Of a stretch of 64,000 nt of DNA, positions 9,051 through 17,063 are shown piece by piece. The notes below the pieces were generated by a model that was given only the letters and a program-made list of their open reading frames with translations, did not search any database and had not been told where the DNA came from. How positions within the stretch are numbered: the stretch's first letter is position 1; each line of letters opens with the position of its first letter. This DNA comes from Chloroflexus sp. Y-396-1 (lineage in GTDB: Bacteria; Chloroflexota; Chloroflexia; Chloroflexales; Chloroflexaceae): positions 4,130,633 to 4,194,632 of the forward strand of contig NZ_KI911784.1 of the NCBI RefSeq assembly GCF_000516515.1, in the 5' to 3' direction. The position numbers and the translations under genes are program-made.

Positions 9051-9488
9051 TCAGAAGACCGGTCCTCGCGTCACCGACATCCAGAAGAATGGACGTGAGG
9101 TGTCAGCCGTGACCGTTGACCACCAGAGGTTATGCAGGTTATTGGTCAGCGCGAAGAGCAAGGCAACCAGTTCGGGGATAAAAATGCCGCGCCGAATCCA
9201 GCGCGGAACACGCCACCATTCACCGGAGTATGCGAGCGCAATCAGCAGCCAACACGGCCCGATGAGAACGATACCAACGTTTTGTAACAATGACCAGAAC
9301 AGGGTTCCTTCAAGTGTGGTGTCGGCGATACTTAGGGCGTGGCAGAGATTCCACCATGCAATCGCCACCAATAGGAGAGTAAAGGGACGCCCGCCACGGT
9401 AGTAACGCCGTTTCCACATAACAATTGCCAGCCCACCAGAAAAGATTGCCGGAATAAGATAGACCATAACGAAAGGGAGCGCCGCCAT
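9051..9488 (-). CDS. N-terminal membrane half of the split sensor kinase
   Basis: 145 residues, mostly hydrophobic, forming about five transmembrane helices of the histidine-kinase 7TM sensor domain. It starts at ATG 9488 and stops at TGA 9053-9051, immediately followed in the same frame by ATG and the rest of the kinase. The break falls at ...TRGPVF-stop-MHSIYAYACL; homologous 7TM kinases, as I recall them, read GPxFWxHxxYxYxL here, so TGA sits where tryptophan (TGG) is expected. The simplest reading is a TGG to TGA nonsense change, or a base error. The two pieces together would make a normal 762-residue kinase. Confidence 0.75.
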   Translation of the reverse strand: MAALPFVMVYLIPAIFSGGLAIVMWKRRYYRGGRPFTLLLVAIAWWNLCHALSIADTTLEGTLFWSLLQNVGIVLIGPCWLLIALAYSGEWWRVPRWIRRGIFIPELVALLFALTNNLHNLWWSTVTADTSRPFFWMSVTRGPVF

Positions 9489-10036
9489 GCGTAAACTCCT
9501 GGCGAGTTAACTATTTTGCATGATATAAATGATATAACTTGTGGCGTTGTTGTTTGATGTTGAGCAACCGCCACCTTCTTTCATTTGCGAGTCTAATGAG
9601 TGACATCTGTATTATGCGGTTATATCATGGAACGGTACCAATTTGTCAGCTCAATATACTGCCACTTATTGTACTCTGGAATATTGAACGAAGAAATAGC
9701 TCTACTTTATCAAAAACCCGTCGTCGTTTCGACGTGACGCACCGGCATTCCTCACATACAACCTGATGTAATAACCGGGTGATCGATCCGATGTCGAATG
9801 GTGGCGATAAACCACCGTCAATAGGTAAGGCATCGCTGATACCGATATATCACCACCGTTGGTATCAATTTACCAACCATATTGTTCGTATCGCCCCGCC
9901 GACGCGGCGGCGTGGTGCGTATCGCCCCAGTTCTGGAACCGGTAGGGGCGCGGCGATGCCGTTCCCCCGTCAAATATCAACGATACAGTGCCCAGTTATG
10001 TTTCGTTCGTGGTCTGATAGAACGCCGAATTCGGTC
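9489..10036. other. Intergenic region between sensor kinase and metal transporter
   Basis: No gene seen. It holds the inverted repeat TTGGTA-N6-TACCAA near 9859-9876, a twice-repeated CGTATCGCCCC phrase around 9889 and 9919, and an AT-rich tract next to the kinase start that may contain its promoter. Confidence 0.45.
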
Positions 10037-10082
10037 TTGACAGATGCATCATCATTTGTTATTTTAGGTTTGGCTAAAAAAT
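10037..10082 (+). promoter_or_regulatory. Metal-transporter promoter with DtxR/IdeR/MntR-type operator
   Basis: TTGACA (10037-10042), exactly 17 bp, then TATTTT (10060-10065). Overlapping the -10 and transcription start is TTAGGTTTGGCTAAAAAAT (10064-10082), which matches the classical DtxR/IdeR box (TTAGGTTAGGCTAACCTAA) at 14 of its first 15 or so positions, with a degenerate right arm. This is where a metal-bound DtxR-family repressor would block transcription. It lies 19 bp before the first gene of the metal ABC operon. Confidence 0.7.
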
Positions 10083-10100
10083 ATTTTAGTGGAGAAAAAT

Positions 10101-11018
10101 ATGTGGTTTCGCGCTGTCATTATCGGGATTGTTTTGTTCGCCCTGACCGCCTGCGCTACGCCGGTTGTCGATGGTCGTCTGCGGGTGGTTGCCACAACTG
10201 GTCAGATCGGTGATGTGGTGCACGCAATAGCCGGTGACCGGGTGCTGTTGCGTACCCTGCTAGGGCCTGGGATTGACCCTCATACTTATATTGCGACGGA
10301 GAGCGATCTGTTTGCTTTGCAAGAGGCGAATCTCATCTTGTACAACGGGCTTCATCTGGAAGCCGGGCTATCACGGGTATTTGAGAATATTCATCGTAGG
10401 GGGTATGTGCGAGCGGTTGCTGTTGCTGAAGCGGTGCCACAACATTTGCTGCTCGAATGGCCCGATAATAATAAAGCGTATGATCCACATGTCTGGCACG
10501 ATCCGCGGCGCTGGCACTACGCTGTCGTTGCGATCCGAGATGCGCTGATCGCGGTTGATCCGGCAGGAAGCGAGATCTATCGGCAGCGTAGTGAGCGCTA
10601 TCTTGCCGATTTGCAAGCACTTGATCGCGAATTACGAGCGATGGCCGAGCGTATTCCACCAGAACGTCGGATTCTGGTTACTGCTCACGATGCCTTTCGG
10701 TATTTCGGGCAGGCATACGGCTTACGAGTGGAAGCTGTGCAGGGAATCAGTACAGCGACGGAAGCCAGTGCGTCTACAATCCGAGCATTAACCGAGTTAG
10801 TCGTTACGAATCGTATTCCGGCTATCTTTGTTGAGACGAGCGTTTCACCGCGCACGATTGAAGCGGTGCAGAGCGCCGCACGCGCTGTTGGACATGAGGT
10901 GCAGATGGGTGGTGAACTCTACTCCGACTCACTGGGTGAACCTGATGGGCCGGCTGGTACCTATTTTGGTATGATGCGGCACAACATGCAGACAATCGTT
11001 GAGGCTTTAACGTCGTAG
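10101..11018 (+). CDS. Metal ABC transporter substrate-binding lipoprotein (ZnuA/MntA family)
   Basis: Binds a divalent metal outside the membrane and passes it to the permeases encoded downstream. 305 residues from ATG 10101, chosen because GGAG lies 6 bp upstream; a GTG four codons earlier is in frame but lacks a ribosome site. A lipoprotein signal ends in LTAC (Cys18). Candidate ligands of the cluster A-I fold are His in GPGIDPHTY, His in DPHVWHDP, Glu in STATEAS and Asp in ELYSDSLGE. The absence of a His-rich loop argues for Mn or Fe over Zn, but that is inference. First gene of a four-gene operon behind a DtxR-type operator. Confidence 0.85.
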   Translation: MWFRAVIIGIVLFALTACATPVVDGRLRVVATTGQIGDVVHAIAGDRVLLRTLLGPGIDPHTYIATESDLFALQEANLILYNGLHLEAGLSRVFENIHRRGYVRAVAVAEAVPQHLLLEWPDNNKAYDPHVWHDPRRWHYAVVAIRDALIAVDPAGSEIYRQRSERYLADLQALDRELRAMAERIPPERRILVTAHDAFRYFGQAYGLRVEAVQGISTATEASASTIRALTELVVTNRIPAIFVETSVSPRTIEAVQSAARAVGHEVQMGGELYSDSLGEPDGPAGTYFGMMRHNMQTIVEALTS

Positions 11019-11032
11019 AATTGGAGGTTGTG

Positions 11033-11809
11033 ATGGAAATCGCGGTGGATATTCAGGATTTGACAGTGGCATATGGTGATAAACCGGTCTTGTGGGATGT
11101 TGATCTGCAAGTCCCACGAGGGGTATTGATGGCCATCATTGGCCCGAACGGTGCTGGCAAGACAACATTACTCAAATCGACGCTGGGGCTTGTCAAACCA
11201 GCGGCAGGCAGTGTACGGATTTTTGGGAAACCGTATGAACAGCAGCGCCATTTGATCGCTTACGTTCCGCAACGTAGTAGTGTTGATTGGGATTTCCCGA
11301 CAACGGTGCTCGATGTTGTGTTAATGGGGCGCTACGGTCATCTGGGCTGGTTCCGTCGTCCAGGTCGTGCCGAGCGTGCAGCAGCGCTTGCCGCACTTGA
11401 ACAGGTGCAGATGGCCGATTTTGCCCACCGCCAGATCGGTCAGCTCTCTGGGGGTCAGCAGCAGCGCGTGTTTTTAGCCCGTGCGCTGGCGCAGGATGCT
11501 GAGATTTACTTTATGGACGAGCCGTTTCAGGGGGTTGATGCGGTCACCGAACGCGCCATCATCAATATCTTGCGTGATTTGCGGGCTGCCGGTAAGACGG
11601 TTGTGGTCGTTCACCATGATTTGCAGACAGTGACCGAATATTTCGATCAGGTAGCACTGATCAATGTGCGTCGGATCGCTGCTGGGCCGGTACGTGATGT
11701 TTTTACCGAAGCAAACCTGCGCGCAACGTATGGCGGTCGGTTGGCGCTACTTGAGGCGAGTCGGGTTGCAGCTCCTGCTTCGTCGGCTGCTCCGGCGCCG
11801 GGTGATTAA
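11033..11809 (+). CDS. Metal ABC transporter ATP-binding protein
   Basis: ATPase of the metal importer. 258 residues with Walker [11 protein letters not shown]-loop [12 protein letters not shown] (typical of Mn/Zn/Fe importers), signature [15 protein letters not shown], Walker [13 protein letters not shown] and the switch histidine in [11 protein letters not shown] 11033 follows GGAGG by 5 bp; an in-frame TTG at 11021 overlaps that ribosome site and is less likely. Starts 14 bp after the binding-protein stop. The C-terminus ends in an Ala/Pro-rich tail. Confidence 0.9.
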   Translation: MEIAVDIQDLTVAYGDKPVLWDVDLQVPRGVLMAIIGPNGAGKTTLLKSTLGLVKPAAGSVRIFGKPYEQQRHLIAYVPQRSSVDWDFPTTVLDVVLMGRYGHLGWFRRPGRAERAAALAALEQVQMADFAHRQIGQLSGGQQQRVFLARALAQDAEIYFMDEPFQGVDAVTERAIINILRDLRAAGKTVVVVHHDLQTVTEYFDQVALINVRRIAAGPVRDVFTEANLRATYGGRLALLEASRVAAPASSAAPAPGD

Positions 11810-11830
11810 TGGACTGGCGGAGGTGTATCT

Positions 11831-12706
11831 ATGGAGCTGTTTACCGATTATACTCTGCGCACAGTGACAATTGGTGCGATGCTCCTGGGAGCGATCAGTG
11901 GTTTTCTTGGCTGTTTCGCTGTGCTGCGTCGTCAGGCGCTCCTCGGTGATGTGATGTCACACGCAGCACTGCCCGGCATTGCACTTGCGTTTCTCCTTAC
12001 CGGTCAGCGCGATCCGTTTATCTTGTTCGTCGGCGCCGCTAGCGCTGCTTTGCTGGCGGCACTCTGGCTACTCGTTGTGGTACGTACTACGCGGATCAAG
12101 GACGATGCGGCATTGGCGCTGATCTTGGCCGTCTTTTTCGGTTTTGGTCTGGTGTTGCTTTCGTATCTGCAACGGCAACCGAATGCAGCACAGGCTGGTT
12201 TGAAGAGTTTTCTGTTCGGACAGGCGGCTGCACTGATCGAACGTGATTTGTGGGCAATGCTGGTCGTTGGGCTTCCAGCGCTCGCACTCGTGCTGATCTT
12301 CTGGCCGCAGGTAAAGTTGGTCAGTTTCGATCCCGACTTTGCCCGTAGCATCGGTCTACCGGTGCGTCGGTTTGATGTGTTACTGACCGTTGTGATGGTA
12401 GCCGCTATCGTGATTGGAATCCAGACTGTCGGGGTCGTGTTAATGAGCGCGATGCTGGTTGCGCCGGCAGTCGCGGCTCGGCAATGGACGAACCGGCTCG
12501 AAACGATGGTTGTGCTGGCAGCGAGTTTCGGTGCACTGGCAGCACTGGTCGGCGCCTGGCTCAGTACCCTCGGTGAGGGGCTGGCAACCGGCCCGCTGAT
12601 TGTCTTGATGATGAGTTTGGTAACGGTACTTTCGCTGTTGTTTGCACCTGAACGCGGTCTACTGTGGCGTTATCTTCGCCGCCAACGGATACTTCAGATT
12701 GGTTAA
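11831..12706 (+). CDS. Metal ABC transporter permease, first
   Basis: Integral membrane subunit of the ABC-3 family. 291 residues, about eight or nine hydrophobic helices, with the conserved GDVMSHAALPGIALAFLL segment and SFDPDFARSIGLPVRRFDVLL before the late helices. Preceded by GGAGG. It ends at TAA 12704-12706, with the ribosome site of the next permease starting on the next base, so the two are tightly coupled and probably form a heterodimer. Confidence 0.88.
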   Translation: MELFTDYTLRTVTIGAMLLGAISGFLGCFAVLRRQALLGDVMSHAALPGIALAFLLTGQRDPFILFVGAASAALLAALWLLVVVRTTRIKDDAALALILAVFFGFGLVLLSYLQRQPNAAQAGLKSFLFGQAAALIERDLWAMLVVGLPALALVLIFWPQVKLVSFDPDFARSIGLPVRRFDVLLTVVMVAAIVIGIQTVGVVLMSAMLVAPAVAARQWTNRLETMVVLAASFGALAALVGAWLSTLGEGLATGPLIVLMMSLVTVLSLLFAPERGLLWRYLRRQRILQIG

Positions 12707-12718
12707 GTGAGGAACACG

Positions 12719-13822
12719 ATGAGTCCCCAACTTGAAGTTCAATTGATTGCGGTGGTCGTTGCCGCTGCCTGCACAATCCCCGGTGTCTTTCTGGTCTTGC
12801 GACGAATGGCAATGCTCAGTGACGCTATCAGTCATACGGTCTTACTCGGCATTGTACTGGCTTATCTGATCAGCAATTCCTTAACCTCACCGCTGCTCTT
12901 TGTCGGTGCGGTTGCAATGGGCGTGATAACGGTGTGGTTGGTCGAACTGGTCAGCGGCAGCCGACTGGTTCATGAAGACTCTGCGATCGGTCTAGTCTTT
13001 CCGGCACTCTTCGCGCTGGCGGTGCTACTCATCTCTCGCTTTGCCGGGAATGTTCACCTCGATACCGATAGTGTCTTGCTTGGCGAACTGGCGTTTGCGC
13101 CGTTTGATCGGATTGTGTTCTTTGGCCTTGATCTGCCGCGAGCACTGGTTGTTGGTATCGGTACGCTCATTCTCAATCTGACTTTGCTGCTCCTCTTCTA
13201 CAAAGAGCTGAAGCTGGTCACGTTCGATCCGGCACTGGCCGCCACTCTTGGCTTCACGCCGACCCTGATCCACTATGGTTTGATGACCAGCGTCTCACTC
13301 ACTGCGGTAACGGCCTTTGATGCGGTTGGTTCCGTGTTGGTCGTTGCCCTGATGATCGCGCCTCCTGCAACTGCCTATCTCCTGACTGACCGTCTCCCAC
13401 GTATGATTGTCCTCAGTGTCGCGATTGGCATTGCTGCTGCGCTCAGCGGCTATTGGCTGGCCCGCCTTTTCGATGTCTCGATTGCCGGAACGATGGCTAC
13501 GATGACCGGTGTTGGTTTTTTAGGCACCTTTCTCTTTGCACCACGGCGAGGAATTGTTGCGCAAGTTCGTCAGCAGCAGATCAATCGTGAACGGTTTGCG
13601 CTTCAAATGTTGACGCTGCATCTGCTCAATCACGAGGGCACCGGCAACGCGGGGGTTGAGTGTCACCCTCATCACCTGATCGAAGAGTTGCGTTGGCCGG
13701 CATCATTTGCTACAAGCGTTGTACGACGAGCCGAACAGCGCGGATTGGTGCAGCGCCAGGGTGAATTACTCATCTTGACCGAGCAGGGTCGACAGTTTGC
13801 GGATGCGGCGATAGTGGCTTAG
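12719..13822 (+). CDS. Metal ABC transporter permease, second, with C-terminal winged-helix domain
   Basis: About 367 residues. Residues 1-280 are an ABC-3 permease (LSDAISHTVLLGIVLAYLI; TFDPALAATLGFTPTLIHYGLM). After the last helix the protein continues about 80 residues into the cytoplasm: a helical stretch (MLTLHLLNHE), a helix-turn-helix-like part (HHLIEELRWPASFATSVVRRAEQRGLV) and a wing (RQGELLILTEQGRQFA), resembling the DNA-binding domain of DtxR/MntR-type repressors. ATG 12719 is chosen over the in-frame GTG 12707 because GTGAGG at 12707-12712 fits as its ribosome site. Similar fusions are known in some other bacteria; here it pairs with a DtxR-type operator upstream. Confidence 0.82.
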   Translation: MSPQLEVQLIAVVVAAACTIPGVFLVLRRMAMLSDAISHTVLLGIVLAYLISNSLTSPLLFVGAVAMGVITVWLVELVSGSRLVHEDSAIGLVFPALFALAVLLISRFAGNVHLDTDSVLLGELAFAPFDRIVFFGLDLPRALVVGIGTLILNLTLLLLFYKELKLVTFDPALAATLGFTPTLIHYGLMTSVSLTAVTAFDAVGSVLVVALMIAPPATAYLLTDRLPRMIVLSVAIGIAAALSGYWLARLFDVSIAGTMATMTGVGFLGTFLFAPRRGIVAQVRQQQINRERFALQMLTLHLLNHEGTGNAGVECHPHHLIEELRWPASFATSVVRRAEQRGLVQRQGELLILTEQGRQFADAAIVA

Positions 13823-14015
13823 AAGGTGACTAGGACGGACGAGGCTCGCGATCTGTCCCTGATACGGCTGGCAAGCACCTGCGGAACAAAGGACGCTTTG
13901 AGGCATTCGCCTGGCTCCTTCGTTCAATCGCTACGGGGGCAGATCGGATCCGGCCTTGCCGGTGCGTTAGAATCTCGCCGGCGGGTGTAGATGGGATATC
14001 TCTCCTTGCTCATTC

Positions 14016-15737
14016 CTACATGTCTGCGCTCGCAACATCGATACGCCAAATGGCTACGGCCTGTCGGGCCATCTCTTGCTGACGTTGTTCGAGTAGCGCA
14101 GGTGTCCATTCTTCTGGTGCCATGTCTGAAATCTGACGAGTCAGCATATATGCACTCTGACTGTACACGGCTTGTTTTTCGGAATAGAGTGCATTCCCTA
14201 CTTGTCGATTATCAGCAGGACTCAGGAGCGTCAGATTACCGAGGCGGTAGATAGCCATTTCCCACTGGGTACGTGGAAATGATTCTTCCCATTCTTGGGT
14301 TGGATTTTCGGGCAAGATGTGTTCAATTGAGGCAGGATCAGTTTCGGGATCACAGGATCGACCAGACAAGTGACTTTCGAGCCTGGTTAGGATGTACTTG
14401 ACGACTTTCTTGCGTTGTCCGCTGGTAGGTATGGAAAGAGAAGCAAAATCGTTCAGGAATTTTTGATCAGGAACATAAATCGGCTTCAAAAGAGCAAAGA
14501 TCTCTGATGGTAATGTAGCCCGCTTTTCGATAATCGCCCGTGCCGCTGAGTGGTAGATCGACTCCAGTTCATTTGGGTTTAACGCACTGACTACGGTGTA
14601 ACGAAATGAAATGATACTAATCATTCTGAGTACGCGCACGAAGTTATCAGGTGTAAGATGCTCCCAGGCGGCAAAGAGCACCGGCATCATCTGGCGGACA
14701 CGAAACAAGACAAGTTCACGCACATACTGGCGTGCATCGGGGAGATCGATCCAATAGCTGTGAGTTGGGTCTGATAAGGCAGCAAACAGTTCAGCACGCG
14801 GTTCGAGCGCATCGATCAGCGCAAATACCTGTTGAGGTGTTTGTATTCGTTCGCGTACCAGTCTGAACAAACGTTGGCTACGTACCTGTGGCACTTCACA
14901 TAGCAAGTGGTAGCGGAGAAACTCTGGGAATCGTTCGGATGTAACTGTCTCGATAAGTCGTTGCCAGCGGCGTTGAAGGGCCTGCATATCACTTGCCACC
15001 CTGATCCGCGAGAAAAGATAGTTCTTGAGCAAGTCGGTAATGGTCAATTCAAGACCACGAGCGTTGAGCGTTTCAAAGATGGTGTAGGCGTTCAGTTCAT
15101 CGGCAACTGTGATCAGAATGAAGAGCAATCGCCGGGCAATGGTTTCTGACAAGAGACGGGTGATCACTGCACCGTCAAGCTGATCCTTAAACAGGTCATT
15201 CAGTTTTTCTTTGAAGTACTGAAAGCATTGCCACAACAAGCGGTTGGATCGCGGTAAACCTCGCGGGTTGAGAGGGGGCCGCAATTGGACAAGATAATCC
15301 TGGTACAGGGGATCGTCAGTCTCGTTGAGTGTCAGCCGACTACTCTCAATCAGTGAGGCCGGGTCACGCTCGCCGATGAATCGATGACGCAGCTCGCGCA
15401 TGCGTTCGCGATTACGATCCGGATCGATCCCCCGTTGCGCAAGCTCACTGAGCAGGGCAATCACTGCCAACGACAGGATACTCAGCGTGGCCATGCGCTG
15501 TTGCCCATCAATAATGAGGAGATCGCGATCGCTCTCAGCCTGAACCACTAGCGCACCCATGTAATGGTAGCTGTCGGTCTGATTGTGGAGATCAACAATA
15601 TCATTCCACAGATCGTCCCACTGCTCTTCATTCCACGAATAGTCGCGTTGGTACGGCGGTACACGGTAGCGTTTCCCGTTCCCGATCAGCTCAAGGTAAC
15701 TGATCGTGCGCGTGTTCAACATTGTGCCCAGACTCAT
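14016..15737 (-). CDS. DUF262/DUF1524 (GmrSD-like) nuclease family protein
   Basis: 573 residues. The N-terminal DUF262 domain has YRVPPYQRDYSWNEEQW and the hallmark IDGQQRMATL (nucleotide-binding/ParB-like fold). The C-terminal DUF1524 domain has an HNH-like nuclease motif, SIEHILPENPTQEW with RLGNLTLLSPADN. Members of this family include type IV restriction enzymes that cut modified DNA in an NTP-dependent way (GmrSD); others are uncharacterised. It stands alone, flanked by a metal transporter and fdhD on other units, with no methylase or other defence gene nearby. A role in phage defence is inference. Confidence 0.8.
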   Translation of the reverse strand: MSLGTMLNTRTISYLELIGNGKRYRVPPYQRDYSWNEEQWDDLWNDIVDLHNQTDSYHYMGALVVQAESDRDLLIIDGQQRMATLSILSLAVIALLSELAQRGIDPDRNRERMRELRHRFIGERDPASLIESSRLTLNETDDPLYQDYLVQLRPPLNPRGLPRSNRLLWQCFQYFKEKLNDLFKDQLDGAVITRLLSETIARRLLFILITVADELNAYTIFETLNARGLELTITDLLKNYLFSRIRVASDMQALQRRWQRLIETVTSERFPEFLRYHLLCEVPQVRSQRLFRLVRERIQTPQQVFALIDALEPRAELFAALSDPTHSYWIDLPDARQYVRELVLFRVRQMMPVLFAAWEHLTPDNFVRVLRMISIISFRYTVVSALNPNELESIYHSAARAIIEKRATLPSEIFALLKPIYVPDQKFLNDFASLSIPTSGQRKKVVKYILTRLESHLSGRSCDPETDPASIEHILPENPTQEWEESFPRTQWEMAIYRLGNLTLLSPADNRQVGNALYSEKQAVYSQSAYMLTRQISDMAPEEWTPALLEQRQQEMARQAVAIWRIDVASADM

Positions 15738-16127
15738 AAGGCGATCCCCTTATGTAACGGTGTTCTTTAACCTCGCGCACGGTATCATAGCAAATCTTCA
15801 CGCAGGGCGGTACTGTTATGCTGGGGAATCGTCACCTTCCCTTCCCTAGATGAGAGCTGGGCGTGTGTCTGAAGAACGGGTTGCATCGCCAAAGTGCGTG
15901 GCCGGAACGATGTTGGAATAGAACGAGGTGTGAATGCTATGGGCTGCTGAAGTGTGGCTTCAGCCGTCCAAGGGATAAGTGTGACCTGTTTACAGCCAAT
16001 TCGGCCACGCAGCACTAGGTAGCATCGCGCCAACTGCGAGGCGTATCAATCCCGTCCGTTTCCCCTTTCCGCACGCCGACGCCTGCGGTTAATGGGATGA
16101 AATACGGGGGCATTGCCAAGATTGGTA
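15738..16127. other. Intergenic region without a supported gene
   Basis: Only a short weak reading frame on the minus strand (about 82 codons), with no ribosome site or recognisable product. A stretch near 15931-15975 (TATGGGCTGCTGAAGTGTGG, then GCTTCAGCCGTCCAAGG) partly resembles one near 25855-25892, suggesting a decayed dispersed repeat. Confidence 0.4.
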
Positions 16128-16979
16128 TCACTCTATCCGTTCTGCACCAGCGTAAATGTTAAACGACGCGCCGCGTAGAAACCCGATCAGGGTGATGTTG
16201 AACTGCTGAGCCAGCGACACTGCGAGCGCGGAAGGCGCTCCGACTGCAACCACAATCGGGATACGCCCCATCAGGGCTTTCTGCATAATCTCGAAACTGG
16301 CCCGTCCACTGACCATTAGCATCGACTGTTTCAGGAGATCACGCCGCTCATTGAGCAAATATTCGCCGATCAATTTATCAACGGCGTTGTGACGTCCGAT
16401 GTCTTCGTGCAGTGAGTAAAGCTGACCATCAGGCGAGAAGAGAGCCGCCGCGTGTAGTCCGCCCGTGCGAGTGAACAGTGCCTGGGCTTGCTGTACCTTT
16501 TGGTCGAGGCCGGTTAGCACGGTGGAACTTACCCGGATGAGTGGATGATCATTGAGTGGGGTACATCCGCGCAGGCGCAGAGACTCTAGCGAGATTTTGC
16601 CACAGACGCCACATGATGATGAGACGAAAAAGAGTCGGCGGACGTGGTCGAGATTGATCTCGAGCGCTGACCGTAGTGTGACAATCAGCGTGTTAAAACG
16701 TGCTTCTTCATCGCGATCCGCATCGAGGCAATACCGGATCGTCGCAATATCACAGCGCTCACGGATAATCCCTTCGCTGAACAGAAATCCGGCGGCCAGT
16801 TCAACATCGGCGCCTGGAGTACGCATCACCGTTGCCAGCGGAATGCTATGTGTATCACCCTGAGTAGCCAGCCGAATCTCAAGTGGTTCTTCAACCACAA
16901 CCGCATCTTTCGTCTGTTGGCGGTGCCCTTCTCGCACCTTTATAACAGTACGGCGCTGGAATCCTGTTCGTGAAATCAT
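16128..16979 (-). CDS. fdhD: Formate dehydrogenase accessory sulfurtransferase FdhD
   Basis: Transfers sulfur from a cysteine desulfurase to the molybdenum cofactor of formate-dehydrogenase-type enzymes. 283 residues with VVEEPLEIRL near the N-terminus, AAGFLFSEGII, the sulfur-carrying CGVCGK loop and EDIGRHNAVDKLIG. Length is normal. It lies 84 bp downstream of the molybdopterin oxidoreductase gene on the same strand, its likely client. Possible ribosome site AAGG before ATG 16979. Confidence 0.93.
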   Translation of the reverse strand: MISRTGFQRRTVIKVREGHRQQTKDAVVVEEPLEIRLATQGDTHSIPLATVMRTPGADVELAAGFLFSEGIIRERCDIATIRYCLDADRDEEARFNTLIVTLRSALEINLDHVRRLFFVSSSCGVCGKISLESLRLRGCTPLNDHPLIRVSSTVLTGLDQKVQQAQALFTRTGGLHAAALFSPDGQLYSLHEDIGRHNAVDKLIGEYLLNERRDLLKQSMLMVSGRASFEIMQKALMGRIPIVVAVGAPSALAVSLAQQFNITLIGFLRGASFNIYAGAERIE

Positions 16980-17063
16980 CTACTTAACCTTACTTTACGC
17001 ATGGTTGAATATGCTCTCTCTTGCTCTGCCGTGGCAGAGGGGAGATGAGAACCGTCCGCCGCA

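Noticed and set aside
9051-9053. The TGA in the sensor kinase as a selenocysteine codon, since selB is in the window
   Set aside because: The family expects tryptophan, not cysteine, at this position; no clear SECIS-like stem-loop follows the TGA; and an ATG comes directly after it. A nonsense change or base error is simpler.
15785-16033. An 82-codon minus-strand gene
   Set aside because: No ribosome site, no recognisable motif, low-complexity composition, and partial similarity to another intergenic stretch.
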